Shown here: piece by piece, positions 7,362 to 15,113 of the stretch | Position numbering within the stretch: the first letter of the stretch is position 1 | How the letters are laid out: the number at the start of each line of letters is the position of its first letter | DNA from: Clostridia bacterium | GTDB taxonomy: Bacteria > Bacillota_A > Clostridia > Oscillospirales > Acutalibacteraceae | DNA length: 20,851 bases | Direction: 5' to 3' | Assembly (NCBI GenBank): GCA_024699005.1 | Contig: JAILQN010000097.1 | Coordinates: 1 to 20,851, forward strand | Program-made: the position numbers and the translations under genes | Notes under the pieces: generated by a model | What the model was told of the DNA's origin: nothing | The model's database searches: none | Seen by the model: the letters and a program-made list of their open reading frames with translations, nothing else

Positions 7362-8786
7362 TTATTCCTTTCCGTTCCAGCAATAGGTGCAGAGGCAGTC
7401 CTCCGGCAGCCCGATCGCGTCTACTATGCCTTCAAGAGTCTGGAACTCCAGCGAGCCGAGATGCAGCTCCTCGCAGATGACCTGCCTCAGTTTTTTGCCG
7501 CGTTCCGTGGTACCGTCCGCATATTCGTCTATATGATCGAAGCCCGCTTCGCCCTCAAGCTCCATTATCTTGCGGCGGGAGATAAGCTCCATATCCGAAG
7601 TCGCGCGGGAGAAATTCAGATATTTGCATCCGAACATGATAGGCGGGCAGGCGGAGCGCATATGCACGTCCTCTGCGCCGTGTTCATACAGGAACTCCAC
7701 CGTTTCGCGCAGCTGTGTCCCTCTGACTATCGAATCGTCCACGAACAGCAGGCTCTTGCCTTTGATCAGTTCATGAACGGGGATCAGCTTCATTTTGGCG
7801 ATCCGGTTGCGCTCGGTCTGCTCGGTGGGCATAAAGCTTCTGGACCACGTTGGAGTGTATTTGATGAACGCCCGCGCGAACGGGATACCGCTTTTGTTGG
7901 AATATCCTATCGCGTGCGGGGTGCCGGAGTCGGGCACGCCGCCCACGTAATCCACGCCCTCGTTGTTTTCCGCGTCCTCGTCGTGCTCTGCGATGATCTC
8001 TCCGTTTCTGCAGCGCATGACTTCCACGTTTTTGCCTTCATAAGAAGACGTCGGGTAGCCGTAATAACTCCATAGGAAGGAGCATATACGCATCGTTTTA
8101 AGAGGAGGCGACAATACGGTGATGCCATCTGCGGATATCTCCACGACTTCTCCGGGGCCCAGCTCCCTCACGTCCTCGTAACCCAGTTTTTTATAGGCGA
8201 AGGACTCGAAGGTCACGCAGTAGCCGTTCTCGTTTTTGCCGATCGCGACGGGCAGCCTGCCAAGGCGGTCGCGCGCAGCTATCAGATTACCGTCGTCCTT
8301 AAGGATAAGGATCGACGCCGTGCCGTCTATTTTGCTCTGAGCGAACCTGATACCTTCGGCGTAGTCGCTCCGCTGATTGATAAGCGCCGCAATAAGCTCC
8401 GTTGAATTGACGTATCCGCCGGTCATCACGTTAAAGAACCCGCCGCTGAAATTCAGAAACTGATCAATAAGCGCTTCGGCGTTGTTTATCCTGCCTATAG
8501 CGCAGATCGCGAAACCGCCCACGGCGGATTTGATCAGCAGCGGCTGCGGATCGTAATCGCTGATTATACCTATCGCGCTCGAGCCCCTGAGCTCGGACCC
8601 TATCTTTTCAAATTTGGTTCTGAAGGGTGAATTCTCTATACTGTGGATCACCCTCTGAAGCCCCATATCGGACGACCAGGATGCCATGCCCGCCCTTCTG
8701 GTGCCGAGGTGAGAGTGATAATCCGTACCGAAGAACACGTCGCCGACAGCGTCCGTTCTGGACACAAGACCGAAAAAACCGCCCAT
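7362..8786 (-). CDS. purF: Amidophosphoribosyltransferase-like protein lacking the nucleophile cysteine
   Basis: PurF makes phosphoribosylamine from PRPP, normally with ammonia from glutamine released by an N-terminal Cys in a C-G-x-x-G motif. Here the 474-residue protein begins MGGFFGLVS, so Gly2 stands where Cys should be. Glutamine-site residues known from E. coli also look lost: the Asn-Gly oxyanion motif reads I97-G98 and the Asp region reads VNSTEL. The synthase half looks intact, with the PRPP loop VDDSIVRGTQ at 349-358. Cysteines matching the Fe-S ligands of the B. subtilis enzyme are present: C235, C387 and C464/C466/C469. The start is firm, with AAGGAGAGG right before ATG at 8786. 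I infer an ammonia-using or partner-fed PRPP amidotransferase. I recall similar MGGFFG proteins in Bacteroides and Clostridia. Confidence 0.88.
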   Translation of the reverse strand: MGGFFGLVSRTDAVGDVFFGTDYHSHLGTRRAGMASWSSDMGLQRVIHSIENSPFRTKFEKIGSELRGSSAIGIISDYDPQPLLIKSAVGGFAICAIGRINNAEALIDQFLNFSGGFFNVMTGGYVNSTELIAALINQRSDYAEGIRFAQSKIDGTASILILKDDGNLIAARDRLGRLPVAIGKNENGYCVTFESFAYKKLGYEDVRELGPGEVVEISADGITVLSPPLKTMRICSFLWSYYGYPTSSYEGKNVEVMRCRNGEIIAEHDEDAENNEGVDYVGGVPDSGTPHAIGYSNKSGIPFARAFIKYTPTWSRSFMPTEQTERNRIAKMKLIPVHELIKGKSLLFVDDSIVRGTQLRETVEFLYEHGAEDVHMRSACPPIMFGCKYLNFSRATSDMELISRRKIMELEGEAGFDHIDEYADGTTERGKKLRQVICEELHLGSLEFQTLEGIVDAIGLPEDCLCTYCWNGKE

Positions 8787-8844
8787 TTCCTCTCCTTTTC
8801 CTGTTCTTTTCCTTTCCGCTGTGCAGTCAGGAAGTCAATAAAAC

Positions 8845-9013
8845 AATGTGCAATGTGCAATGTTCAATGTGCAATTATGGTTCATTTTTGCAAACCAAAA
8901 TGTGTATTGATTCGCAGCAGAGAACTTACGACCATGCAATGAAAAAAGCGGCAATAAATATATAAAATCAAAAACCTTATTCATTGCACATTGCAAATTG
9001 CAAATTGCACATT
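8845..9013. mobile_element. MITE-like element with heptad termini, purF-purC gap
   Basis: The left end 8845-8877 reads AATGTGC, AATGTGC, AATGTTC, AATGTGC, AATTA. The right end 8981-9013, on the other strand, reads AATGTGC, AATTTGC, AATTTGC, AATGTGC, AATGA. Both are exactly 33 bp and inverted around a 103-bp AT-rich core. The overall plan (33 + 103 + 33 bp) copies the purD-purH element, but I see no clear sequence similarity between the cores. It occupies most of the 262-bp purF-purC gap; I find no gene and no convincing terminator in the rest. Confidence 0.72.
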
Positions 9014-9048
9014 ATTCAACCACGCCTTTTCAATTGAACCGCCGGGAT

Positions 9049-9762
9049 TCAATTATCGCCGAAAACCCTCTTCATCATTTCCGCGTAAGCGTCCTCTACT
9101 CCGCCCAGATCCCTGCGGAAGCGGTCCTTATCCAGCTTCTCGTTCGTTTCTTTGTCCCAGAAACGGCAGGTATCGGGAGAGATCTCGTCCGCGAGGACTA
9201 TAGAGCCGTCTGCAAGCCTGCCGAACTCCAGTTTGAAATCGACAAGCTTCACGTTCAGTTTCAGGAAATACTCCTTCATAAGCTCGTTGACCCTGAACGC
9301 CAATGCCTTTATCGTTTCAATCTCGGCCCACGTTGCTACGCCGAGGGCTACCGCGTGATAGGAGTTCATAAGCGGATCGTGCAGATCGTCGTTTTTATAG
9401 GAAAACTCGATCGTGGGAGCGTCGAAGACTATGCCCTCTTCCACGCCGAAACGCTTGGCGAACGAACCGGCGGAAATGTTCCTGATGATGACCTCAAGCT
9501 GGACTATGGAGACCTTTCTGACAAGAGTCTCGCGGTCGTTCAGTTCCTCCACAAAATGAGTCGGAACGCCGTTTTCGGCAAGCATCTTCATGATATGGTT
9601 GCTCATTTTGTTGTTGACTACGCCTTTGCCGCGGATAGTGCCGCGCTTTGTGCCGTCAAACGCCGTCGCGTCGTCCTTATACGACACGATAACAAGCGAA
9701 TCGTCCTCTGTCGCATAGACCTTTTTTGCCTTGCCCTCGTAGAGCTGTTCCTGTTTTGTCAT
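9049..9762 (-). CDS. purC: Phosphoribosylaminoimidazole-succinocarboxamide synthase (SAICAR synthetase)
   Basis: PurC couples aspartate to CAIR with ATP. The 237 residues match the short bacterial form. Visible are the N-terminal [14 protein letters not shown] (residues 7-20), the family signature around [12 protein letters not shown], and the second signature [11 protein letters not shown] followed by [14 protein letters not shown]. The ATG at 9762 has a strong GGAGG about 8 nt upstream (GGAGGAATTAAAATG). It is separated from purE by 86 bp with degenerate heptads, and from purF by a 262-bp gap carrying a repeat element. A weak hairpin, AATTGAA/TTCAATT (9032-9054), overlaps its stop but has no U-tract. 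Confidence 0.97.
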   Translation of the reverse strand: MTKQEQLYEGKAKKVYATEDDSLVIVSYKDDATAFDGTKRGTIRGKGVVNNKMSNHIMKMLAENGVPTHFVEELNDRETLVRKVSIVQLEVIIRNISAGSFAKRFGVEEGIVFDAPTIEFSYKNDDLHDPLMNSYHAVALGVATWAEIETIKALAFRVNELMKEYFLKLNVKLVDFKLEFGRLADGSIVLADEISPDTCRFWDKETNEKLDKDRFRRDLGGVEDAYAEMMKRVFGDN

Positions 9763-9783
9763 TTTAATTCCTCCGTTATCACG

Positions 9784-9811
9784 TGTTGCGTTTTAAGTTT
9801 TGCGTGTTGCG
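9784..9811 (-). repeat. Degenerate heptad array TGCGTTT type, purE-purC gap
   Basis: The plus strand reads TGTTGCG, TTTTAAG, TTTTGCG, TGTTGCG, four units of 7 bp. On the operon strand these are CGCAACA, CTTAAAA, CGCAAAA, CGCAACA. It is the same heptad type as the 70-bp array at the kinase start and lies just upstream of the purC ribosome binding site. Confidence 0.7.
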
Positions 9812-9848
9812 CTTTCTATAGTTATAATCAATAAGTATGATCAGAACC

Positions 9849-10337
9849 TCATAACTCCGAACTGACCTCCGCGTCAGCAGCCAAAACCTTTTCGGCATCG
9901 GCTGCCCTCTTTGCCTGAAGCTTTGCCGCAAGTGTCTCGTCCTCTACGGCCAATATCTCCAGAGACAACAAAGCGGCATTGACTCCTGCGTCTATACCGA
10001 CTGTTGCTACCGGTATGCCCGGAGGCATCATAACAGTCGATAACAGGGCGTCAATGCCGTCTAATGTGTTTGATTTACAGGGGATCCCGATGACCGGAAG
10101 AGTAGTATTCGCCGCAAGCGCGCCGGCAAGGTGGGCCGCCATGCCCGCCGCGGCAATGATCACACCGAAGCCGTTTTCCCTTGCGCTCAGGGCGAAATCC
10201 CTTGCCCGGACAGGCGTCCTGTGCGCAGAGAAAACGTGGACCTCATACGGCACGTCAAACCCCTTGAGTATGCCGACAGCCTTTTCCATAACAGGCAAAT
10301 CGGTCTTGCTTCCCATGATGAGTGCGATTTTTTTCAT
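9849..10337 (-). CDS. purE: N5-carboxyaminoimidazole ribonucleotide mutase
   Basis: PurE forms CAIR and is the first gene of the operon. The 162-residue protein shows the nucleotide-binding start IMGSKTDLPVM (7-17; commonly GSxSDxxxM), the catalytic-loop SAHRTP at about 37-42, AAAGMAAHLAGALAANTTLPV, and MPPGIPVATVGID. No purK follows; purC is next. Either purK lies elsewhere or this PurE works directly with AIR and CO2; the sequence does not decide. The ATG at 10337 has AGGAGG 6 nt upstream. Its promoter is at 10384-10413, giving a leader of only about 40 nt, too short for a purine riboswitch. Confidence 0.95.
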   Translation of the reverse strand: MKKIALIMGSKTDLPVMEKAVGILKGFDVPYEVHVFSAHRTPVRARDFALSARENGFGVIIAAAGMAAHLAGALAANTTLPVIGIPCKSNTLDGIDALLSTVMMPPGIPVATVGIDAGVNAALLSLEILAVEDETLAAKLQAKRAADAEKVLAADAEVSSEL

Positions 10338-10357
10338 ACCGCGCCTCCTGTGTTTTC

Positions 10358-10378
10358 TGAGCTGTCATCTGTCAGCTG
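10358..10378 (-). repeat. Heptad triplet CAGMTGA in the purE leader
   Basis: On the operon strand it reads CAGCTGA, CAGATGA, CAGCTCA, three 7-bp units lying between the predicted transcription start and the purE ribosome binding site. It is short and imperfect, but it has the period shared by the other arrays of the window. Confidence 0.5.
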
Positions 10379-10383
10379 ATTGT

Positions 10384-10413
10384 ATTTTACATTAGCAAAT
10401 CATTCAATGTCAA
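10384..10413 (-). promoter_or_regulatory. Sigma-A promoter of the purine operon
   Basis: On the minus strand a perfect -35 TTGACA (10408-10413) is followed after 18 bp by -10 TAAAAT (10384-10389). Transcription would start near 10377, about 40 nt before the purE ATG. It lies directly downstream of the kinase terminator. A possible half PurR box (ATCGGAAAA) sits further upstream but is too weak to claim. Confidence 0.8.
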
Positions 10414-10441
10414 GAAATTAAAATCTTTTCCGATATTCAAC

Positions 10442-10465
10442 AAAAAACACCCCCCGGAAGGAGGG
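10442..10465 (-). terminator. Intrinsic terminator after the sensor kinase
   Basis: On the minus strand CCCTCC-TTCC-GGGGGG forms a 6-bp GC stem (10450-10465, one U-G pair) followed by TG and a run of six T (10442-10447). It ends the regulator-kinase transcript 11 bp after the kinase stop and insulates the purine promoter. Confidence 0.8.
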
Positions 10466-10475
10466 ATATTCATTA

Positions 10476-11861
10476 TCATAGAACAACCGTGAACGCGACC
10501 CACTCGCCCGTCTCTCCGTCAGCGGAGATCTGACCGTTATGCGCGTCGACGATAGTCTTGGCTATGGACAGTCCGAGACCGTAGCCGCCCGTCTTGCGGG
10601 AACGGGACTCATCCGAACGGTAAAAACGCTCAAAGATCCTCTCGCGGTCTTCTTTCTTTATCCCGCCGCCGGTATTGAACACCTGCAGAATGATCTTTCC
10701 GGGGCGCATACCGGGTATCTTGTCCGCATTCGGGATGGAATCGGTTATGGATCTGATCTTTTCAAGGCTTACGGATACCCTGCCGCCTTCTTCGGAATGC
10801 TTGAGCGCATTATCGATTAAGATGGTTACAAGATGGCGGATCATGCTCTCGTTGCCTTTATAGACGATGTCCGGCTCGATGCTCTGGGTATACTCCCGGC
10901 GGGTCTCAAACGCCGTCGCCTCAAATTCAAGGGAAGCGTTCTCCACCAGTGACGAGAGGTCGAACTCCTCCATAACGAGCTTGTCCTGTGTCTCGTCGAG
11001 CTTGGCAAGTTCCAGAAGATCCTTTATGAGCTCGTTCATAAGGTCGGACTGGTTCTCTATATTGGCAAGCCACTTGTTTTCCGGACCGAGATCGTATTTG
11101 AGCATCTGCGCCGACGAGATTATGACCGACAGCGGAGTTTTGAGCTCGTGAGACGCGTCGGAGATAAACTGTTTCTGTTTTGTCCAGGCAGTCTCCAGCG
11201 GACGCATGGCCCAACGGGAAAAATAGATGATGACAACGGCGATAAAGACCATCGCTGTGCCGATGACAAGCATGAACAAAAAGCCTGTTTTTTTGAAATT
11301 CTGGATATCCGCGCTGATGTTCACGGCGCAGACCGTCGTTGTCAGTCCGGTATCCTTGACCTTATAAAGGAAGTCGCCGTATTTGCCCTCTACCTTACCC
11401 TCGTAATCAATAAGACGAGAAAGCTCAATCATCTCGTCAGCGGTGTATTTTCCGCCCATGTTGCTGCTGATATGCGGGCGCCTGGACTCATTGTTGTACC
11501 TGCGCACGTAAATATACTCGGTACGGGAATCGATAGCCTGCGAGTCTCTGCCTATTTCTATACGCGGGCTGGAATCTATAACGCCTTCCGCGCTCATCAT
11601 GGTATCTATGAACGAATAGGTCGAATAACGCATCGTTCCTACCAGAAGGAGCATGAACACCCCGTAGATCATGATAAGCACAATCATCGCCGTGAGCATC
11701 GTAACGGCGATGAATTTGTTCCTTGTCCGGTTTATTGCGTTCATACTGCGTTTTGCGTATTGCGTATTGCGTTTTGCGTTTTGCGTATTGCGTTTTGCGT
11801 TTTGCGTTTTGCGATTATAAGGTTCTGATTTTTGTTTTCTTATCAACAACCGCAAAACCAT
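10476..11861 (-). CDS. Sensor histidine kinase, two-component system
   Basis: A membrane sensor kinase partnered with the response regulator upstream. Numbered from ATG 11861 (461 residues): TM1 about 50-75, an extracytoplasmic sensor of about 115 residues, TM2 about 193-215, H-box SDASHELKTPLS with H238, N-box LIDNALKHS with N351, G1 region VFNTGGGI, and GGYGLGLSIA at 425-434. In G1 the usual Asp is Asn396, a variant I recall in clostridial kinases. Two starts are possible. ATG 11861 is 10 nt after the regulator stop and reads through a heptad array, giving repeats of TQNAKRN at residues 19-39. ATG 11744 gives MNAINRTRNKF, a more natural kinase start (422 residues), but has no visible ribosome binding site. 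The stimulus is unknown. Confidence 0.9.
   Translation of the reverse strand: MVLRLLIRKQKSEPYNRKTQNAKRNTQNAKRNTQYAKRSMNAINRTRNKFIAVTMLTAMIVLIMIYGVFMLLLVGTMRYSTYSFIDTMMSAEGVIDSSPRIEIGRDSQAIDSRTEYIYVRRYNNESRRPHISSNMGGKYTADEMIELSRLIDYEGKVEGKYGDFLYKVKDTGLTTTVCAVNISADIQNFKKTGFLFMLVIGTAMVFIAVVIIYFSRWAMRPLETAWTKQKQFISDASHELKTPLSVIISSAQMLKYDLGPENKWLANIENQSDLMNELIKDLLELAKLDETQDKLVMEEFDLSSLVENASLEFEATAFETRREYTQSIEPDIVYKGNESMIRHLVTILIDNALKHSEEGGRVSVSLEKIRSITDSIPNADKIPGMRPGKIILQVFNTGGGIKKEDRERIFERFYRSDESRSRKTGGYGLGLSIAKTIVDAHNGQISADGETGEWVAFTVVL
11744..11813 (-). repeat. 70-bp heptad array, ten CGCAAWA units, at the kinase start
   Basis: On the coding strand ten consecutive 7-bp units read CGCAAAA or CGCAATA, the last being CGCAGTA, whose final A is the A of the alternative kinase ATG at 11744. 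In the frame of the upstream ATG the array is open and gives a 7-residue periodic, basic peptide (TQNAKRN TQNAKRN TQYAKRS), because three heptads make 21 bp. If translation starts at 11744 it is simply the regulator-kinase spacer. Confidence 0.92.
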
Positions 11862-11871
11862 TGTCTGCTGC

Positions 11872-12552
11872 CTAACCTACGGCGGAATCGTCCAGATAAT
11901 AGCCTATCCCGCGGGACGCCTTGATCTGTATTTTGGACTTGACGGCGTGCAGTTTTTTTCTCAGGAATGAGATATAGACCTCTATGCTGTTATACTCCGC
12001 CTCGGAATCGTAGCCCCAGATCTTGTCCATAAACTCGTCCTTGGAGATGATGTTCTTCGGAGCGAAAAGCAGCATCTGCATTATCTTGAACTCCTTCGCC
12101 CCCAGCTTGACGGAGTTTCCAGCGCAGGAGAGCTCATATGTGCTCTGATTGAGGGTGACGTCCCCGAAGGTCAGCTCGTTCGCGGGGATCTCCCCTTTGC
12201 GGCGGGTAAGCGCCCTGACGCGGGCGAGCAGCTCGCCGTTGTTGAAGGGCTTGGCAAGGTAATCGTCCGCCCCTGCGTCAAGCCCGGCGATCTTATCCTC
12301 CGGACGGCTCTTTGCCGTAAGCAGCATGACGGGAGTCTGGATGCCCTTCTGGCGGATCGAGCGCAGAACGTCGATGCCGTTCATTCCGGGCAGCATTATA
12401 TCCAGCAGTATAAGGTCGTAAATATCCGCCACGGCATAATCGTGACCGTCGCGGCCGTTATAGACCACGTCGGCAAAATACCCTTCTTTTCTTAACAGCT
12501 CGCCTATGATATCGGCAAGGCTCTCCTCATCCTCAACAACCAGTACTCGCAT
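11872..12552 (-). CDS. OmpR/PhoB-family response regulator
   Basis: A receiver plus winged-helix DNA-binding regulator of 226 residues. I choose ATG 12552 over a longer frame because AAAGGAG lies 8 nt upstream and the protein then begins MRVLVVEDEE. Receiver residues are complete: acidic pair E7/D8, phospho-acceptor D51 in LLDIMLPGMNG, T79 in LLTA, K101 in LAKPF. The C-terminal half has the winged-helix pattern with LGAKEFKIMQMLL, DKIWGYDSEAEYNSIEVYISFLRKKL and SRGIGYYL. It is followed by the kinase in the same transcript. Direct repeats in its promoter region suggest autoregulation. The closeness to purine and polyamine genes says nothing firm about its targets. Confidence 0.95.
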   Translation of the reverse strand: MRVLVVEDEESLADIIGELLRKEGYFADVVYNGRDGHDYAVADIYDLILLDIMLPGMNGIDVLRSIRQKGIQTPVMLLTAKSRPEDKIAGLDAGADDYLAKPFNNGELLARVRALTRRKGEIPANELTFGDVTLNQSTYELSCAGNSVKLGAKEFKIMQMLLFAPKNIISKDEFMDKIWGYDSEAEYNSIEVYISFLRKKLHAVKSKIQIKASRGIGYYLDDSAVG

Positions 12553-12584
12553 AGTCGCTGCTCCTTTCGTGTTTTGTTTTCTGA

Positions 12585-12618
12585 ATATTAACGTATATGA
12601 ATTGAACAATTATTGAAC
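12585..12618 (-). promoter_or_regulatory. Direct repeat and -10 box upstream of the response regulator
   Basis: ATTGAAC-aatt-ATTGAAC (12601-12618) is a perfect 7-bp direct repeat with an 11-bp period, the spacing typical of sites bound by OmpR/PhoB-type dimers. On the minus strand it reads GTTCAAT-aatt-GTTCAAT and is followed after 10 bp by TAATAT (12585-12590), a possible -10 with no good -35, as in activated promoters. It overlaps the stop of the small upstream gene. The function is inferred. Confidence 0.5.
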
Positions 12619-12843
12619 GGACTCAAATATGATATCCCTCACCCGTATCATAGCCGTCCGGATTTTTTCCGGATCGGAATTTTTATTGACCGACAGCGCG
12701 GCGTCTTTCGTTTCCGGATAATACGCCGCAGCTTTGCGCAGCAATTCCAGCCCCGCCGCCGGATCGAACGTCATTTTGATCTGCTCCGCGTGGGTGATAT
12801 GGTCGATATTGTCAAGGTCTATAAGAGTCTGTAATATATTCAT
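12610..12843 (-). CDS. Small protein of unknown function
   Basis: A 77-residue protein that I do not recognise. I choose ATG 12843 because GAGGTGAGG lies immediately upstream (GAGGTGAGGGATATG); a longer frame from 12879 would overlap the phosphoesterase and has no such site. The sequence starts MNILQTLIDLDNIDHITHAE, has no signal peptide or membrane segment, and looks mostly helical, with a middle segment LELLRKAAAYYPETKDAALS and a C-terminal IRTAMIRVRDIIFESVQ. It begins 10 bp after the phosphoesterase stop, so the two are probably one transcript. Its end overlaps the putative regulator site of the two-component system. Confidence 0.7.
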   Translation of the reverse strand: MNILQTLIDLDNIDHITHAEQIKMTFDPAAGLELLRKAAAYYPETKDAALSVNKNSDPEKIRTAMIRVRDIIFESVQ

Positions 12844-12853
12844 ATCCCTCACC

Positions 12854-13870
12854 TCAAAGTTTCCGGATGAAATATGCACATCCGCCCTCCATATAGCCGG
12901 GATCGCGCATGCACTCTTTGCCCATTATGCTCCAGAGACTGACGAACTGAGTGGTCAATCCGCCGTTCTCCGCCACGTCTATGATCCTGCCCCCGCGCAG
13001 ATCGTCGTGAGCGGACATATTGTAGCCCAGCGCGCCGTCGCACGCCATGGTCACGCCGCAGTATTCTCCCTGCAGGGTGACGAGGTGATCGTGCCCGAAG
13101 AACATACCGCGGATATCTCCGCGCTCCAGAGCCGCCATGAACAGCCCGGAGCTGATCTCGCTGCAGCAGGAGCTTTCGCGCATATGCCCTCTCGCTCCCG
13201 TCTCCTCGGGATTTTTGATGATCTCCATAAATTCCTGTACGGGAACGTGGGTAAAGACCGCGCCGGGCACTTTCCGTCCCGCGGCTTTCTCAAATTCAAG
13301 AGAGCGGTTATAATACCACATGACCTGACTGAACATCAGAGCGCCGTCGGACGCTCCTCCGCCCATAGGATCGGGCAGAGTGATCCGCCATGACCCGTCT
13401 CTTCCGAGTATCTGCGGCAGATGTCTCTGATACAGGCTGCTGTCCAGTCCCCAGATAACGAACGCCGGGATATCGTCCGCACCGTCGGCCGGAAATACCG
13501 GTATACTGAAATTGCCGCAGCCGTATAAACCGTCCGGTCCTGCGCTGCCTGCGAAATACGGCAGACGCTCATATTCGGCGTATTCCGCCTCCACGCTCAC
13601 GCCGACCTCGCGGTCGTGATTGCCCAGGATCGCAGCCCACGGGAGCTTCCGCTCAATGACCGAGGACATTATGTCCGCCATATATTCCCCCGCCGCAGCA
13701 GCGGTGTCCCTGTCAAGGCACTGATCGCCGCCGACCATAACGAAATCGGGAGCGGTATTTTCGAGCAGCGCTTCAAGTCCGCGTCTGAGCTTCGGATCAT
13801 AGCTCTTCCCGGCGTGGAAATCCGATACCATCAGTATGCGAAACCTGCCGTCTCTGAATCTGAGCATCAT
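12854..13870 (-). CDS. Calcineurin-like metallophosphoesterase (Dcr2/PAP16-like)
   Basis: A 338-residue dimetal phosphoesterase with no signal peptide or membrane helix, so likely cytoplasmic. The metal-binding motifs appear in order: D17 and H19 in SDFHAG, D49 in GGDQ, N84-H85-D86 in LGNHDRE, H in FTHVPVQEF, and the closing GHDH in FFGHDHL. The spacing and the GGDQCLDRD and WAAILGNHD blocks resemble the Dcr2/purple acid phosphatase 16 branch. The substrate is unknown. The start at 13870 has GAGGTGAT directly upstream, followed by a second ATG. It has its own promoter, divergent from potA, and heads a transcript that may continue through the small gene into the two-component system. Confidence 0.88.
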   Translation of the reverse strand: MMLRFRDGRFRILMVSDFHAGKSYDPKLRRGLEALLENTAPDFVMVGGDQCLDRDTAAAAGEYMADIMSSVIERKLPWAAILGNHDREVGVSVEAEYAEYERLPYFAGSAGPDGLYGCGNFSIPVFPADGADDIPAFVIWGLDSSLYQRHLPQILGRDGSWRITLPDPMGGGASDGALMFSQVMWYYNRSLEFEKAAGRKVPGAVFTHVPVQEFMEIIKNPEETGARGHMRESSCCSEISSGLFMAALERGDIRGMFFGHDHLVTLQGEYCGVTMACDGALGYNMSAHDDLRGGRIIDVAENGGLTTQFVSLWSIMGKECMRDPGYMEGGCAYFIRKL

Positions 13871-13887
13871 ATCACCTCTTTTTATTG

Positions 13888-13917
13888 ATTATAACAGCAA
13901 CCGTTCCGTAAAATCAA
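13888..13917 (-). promoter_or_regulatory. Promoter of the metallophosphoesterase
   Basis: On the minus strand TTGATT (13912-13917), an 18-bp spacer, then TATAAT (13888-13893) preceded by TGT, an extended -10. It is back-to-back with the potA promoter, with only 12 bp between the two -35 boxes. Confidence 0.7.
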
Positions 13918-13929
13918 TAGTATTATATG

Positions 13930-13958
13930 TTGACTTTTACATAAAAAAAGTATAATAT
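13930..13958 (+). promoter_or_regulatory. Promoter of the potABCD operon
   Basis: TTGACT (13930-13935) is followed by TATAATAT at 13951-13958. TATAAT gives a 15-bp spacer, while TAATAT two bases later gives 17 bp. The start would be near 13965, leaving a leader of about 27 nt, too short for a riboswitch. Confidence 0.7.
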
Positions 13959-13991
13959 CGGATTCAAATATACTGAAGGGTGGAATGGTAA

Positions 13992-15113
13992 TTGGCAAAC
14001 ATCATTGATCTCAAAAATATCTCCGTCTCCTTTGACGGCGAGCAGGTCCTGAAGGATCTGAGTCTCTCTATCGAAGACAAAAAATTCCTGACTCTTTTAG
14101 GTCCGTCAGGGTGCGGAAAAACCACTACGCTGCGATGCATCGCCGGCTTTCTGAAGCCCGACAGCGGCAGCGTGATTTTTGAGGGCAAGGATATTACCGA
14201 CGTGCCGGCGCATAAACGGCAGGTGAACACGATCTTTCAGCGTTACGCCCTGTTCGGGCATCTTAACGTGTTTGAGAACGTCGCGTTCGGCCTCCGGATA
14301 CGCAAAGTCGCCGACAGTGAGATAAAACGCCGCGTTTCCGAAATGCTTGAGCTTGTCAATCTCAGGGGCTTTGAACAGCGGAACGTGAACAACCTGTCCG
14401 GCGGTCAGCAGCAGAGGGTCGCCATTGCGCGGGCGCTTATCGTGAACCCCCGCGTGCTTCTGCTTGACGAGCCCCTCGGCGCTCTCGACCTCAAGCTGAG
14501 GAAGGATATGCAGGTGGAGCTCAAAAACATCCAGGAGGAACTGGGCATCACCTTCATTTACGTCACGCACGACCAGGAAGAGGCGCTGTCCATGTCAGAC
14601 AGGATAGTCGTCATGGACAACGGCGTCATCCAGCAGATAGGCTCCCCAATCGATATCTACAACGAGCCGGAGAACGCTTTCGTGGCTGACTTCATCGGCG
14701 AGTCGAATATCGTGGACGGCGTAATGCGCGCCGATTACAGCGTCGACTTTTCCGGCCACAACTTCAAATGCGTCGACAAGGGTTTTGTCCCGAACGAGAA
14801 CGTGGACGTCGTGGTGCGCCCCGAGGACGTAGTCATCGTCGATTACGACAAGGGCATGCTCAGCGGCGTTGTCACCAACGTGACCTTCAAGGGCGTGCAT
14901 TTTGAGATCATAGTGGATATAGGCGGTTTCAAGTGGATGATCCAGTCCACCGAATACGCCGCCGTGGATCAGAAGATCGGTCTCTGTATAGATCCGGAAA
15001 ACATACACATCATGAAAAAATCCGAGTATTCCGGAATGTTCGGCGATTATTCCAGCTTTTCGGAAGAATTCGACGAGCTCGCCGATGCCGAGGCGGAGGA
15101 GAACGATGACTGA
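13992..15113 (+). CDS. potA: Spermidine/putrescine ABC transporter ATPase
   Basis: The ATPase of a polyamine importer, 373 residues, cytoplasmic face of the membrane. Motifs: Walker A GPSGCGKT at 37-44, Q-loop Q83, signature LSGGQQQR at 135-142, Walker B LLLDEP at 156-161, H-loop H193 in YVTHDQ, and a C-terminal TOBE-like region ([10 protein letters not shown]) ending in an acidic tail. The start is TTG at 13992. GAAGGG lies 11-16 nt upstream and the protein then begins [11 protein letters not shown]; the nearby ATG at 13985 is out of frame. It overlaps potB by 8 bp. Substrate assignment rests on the full potABCD set. Confidence 0.93.
   Translation: MANIIDLKNISVSFDGEQVLKDLSLSIEDKKFLTLLGPSGCGKTTTLRCIAGFLKPDSGSVIFEGKDITDVPAHKRQVNTIFQRYALFGHLNVFENVAFGLRIRKVADSEIKRRVSEMLELVNLRGFEQRNVNNLSGGQQQRVAIARALIVNPRVLLLDEPLGALDLKLRKDMQVELKNIQEELGITFIYVTHDQEEALSMSDRIVVMDNGVIQQIGSPIDIYNEPENAFVADFIGESNIVDGVMRADYSVDFSGHNFKCVDKGFVPNENVDVVVRPEDVVIVDYDKGMLSGVVTNVTFKGVHFEIIVDIGGFKWMIQSTEYAAVDQKIGLCIDPENIHIMKKSEYSGMFGDYSSFSEEFDELADAEAEENDD

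Noticed and set aside
7357..7383. CTG start for purM at 7383, overlapping purF by 22 bp
   Set aside because: ATG at 7359 has a good ribosome binding site and gives the normal family N-terminus.
8627..8965. Open frames over the 5' end of purF and the following gap
   Set aside because: They are extended by stop-free heptads and run antisense to purF; no independent support.
9032..9054. Hairpin AATTGAA/TTCAATT at the purC stop as a terminator
   Set aside because: The stem is AT-rich and weak and no T-run follows on the operon strand; the next gene of the pathway, purF, follows in the same direction.
10338..10440. Purine riboswitch or PurR box upstream of purE
   Set aside because: The predicted leader is about 40 nt, too short for a purine aptamer, and the only PurR-like half site (ATCGGAAAA) matches the consensus poorly and is single.
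11744..11813. CRISPR-like array before the kinase
   Set aside because: Units are 7 bp with no spacers and no cas genes, so it is a simple tandem heptad array.
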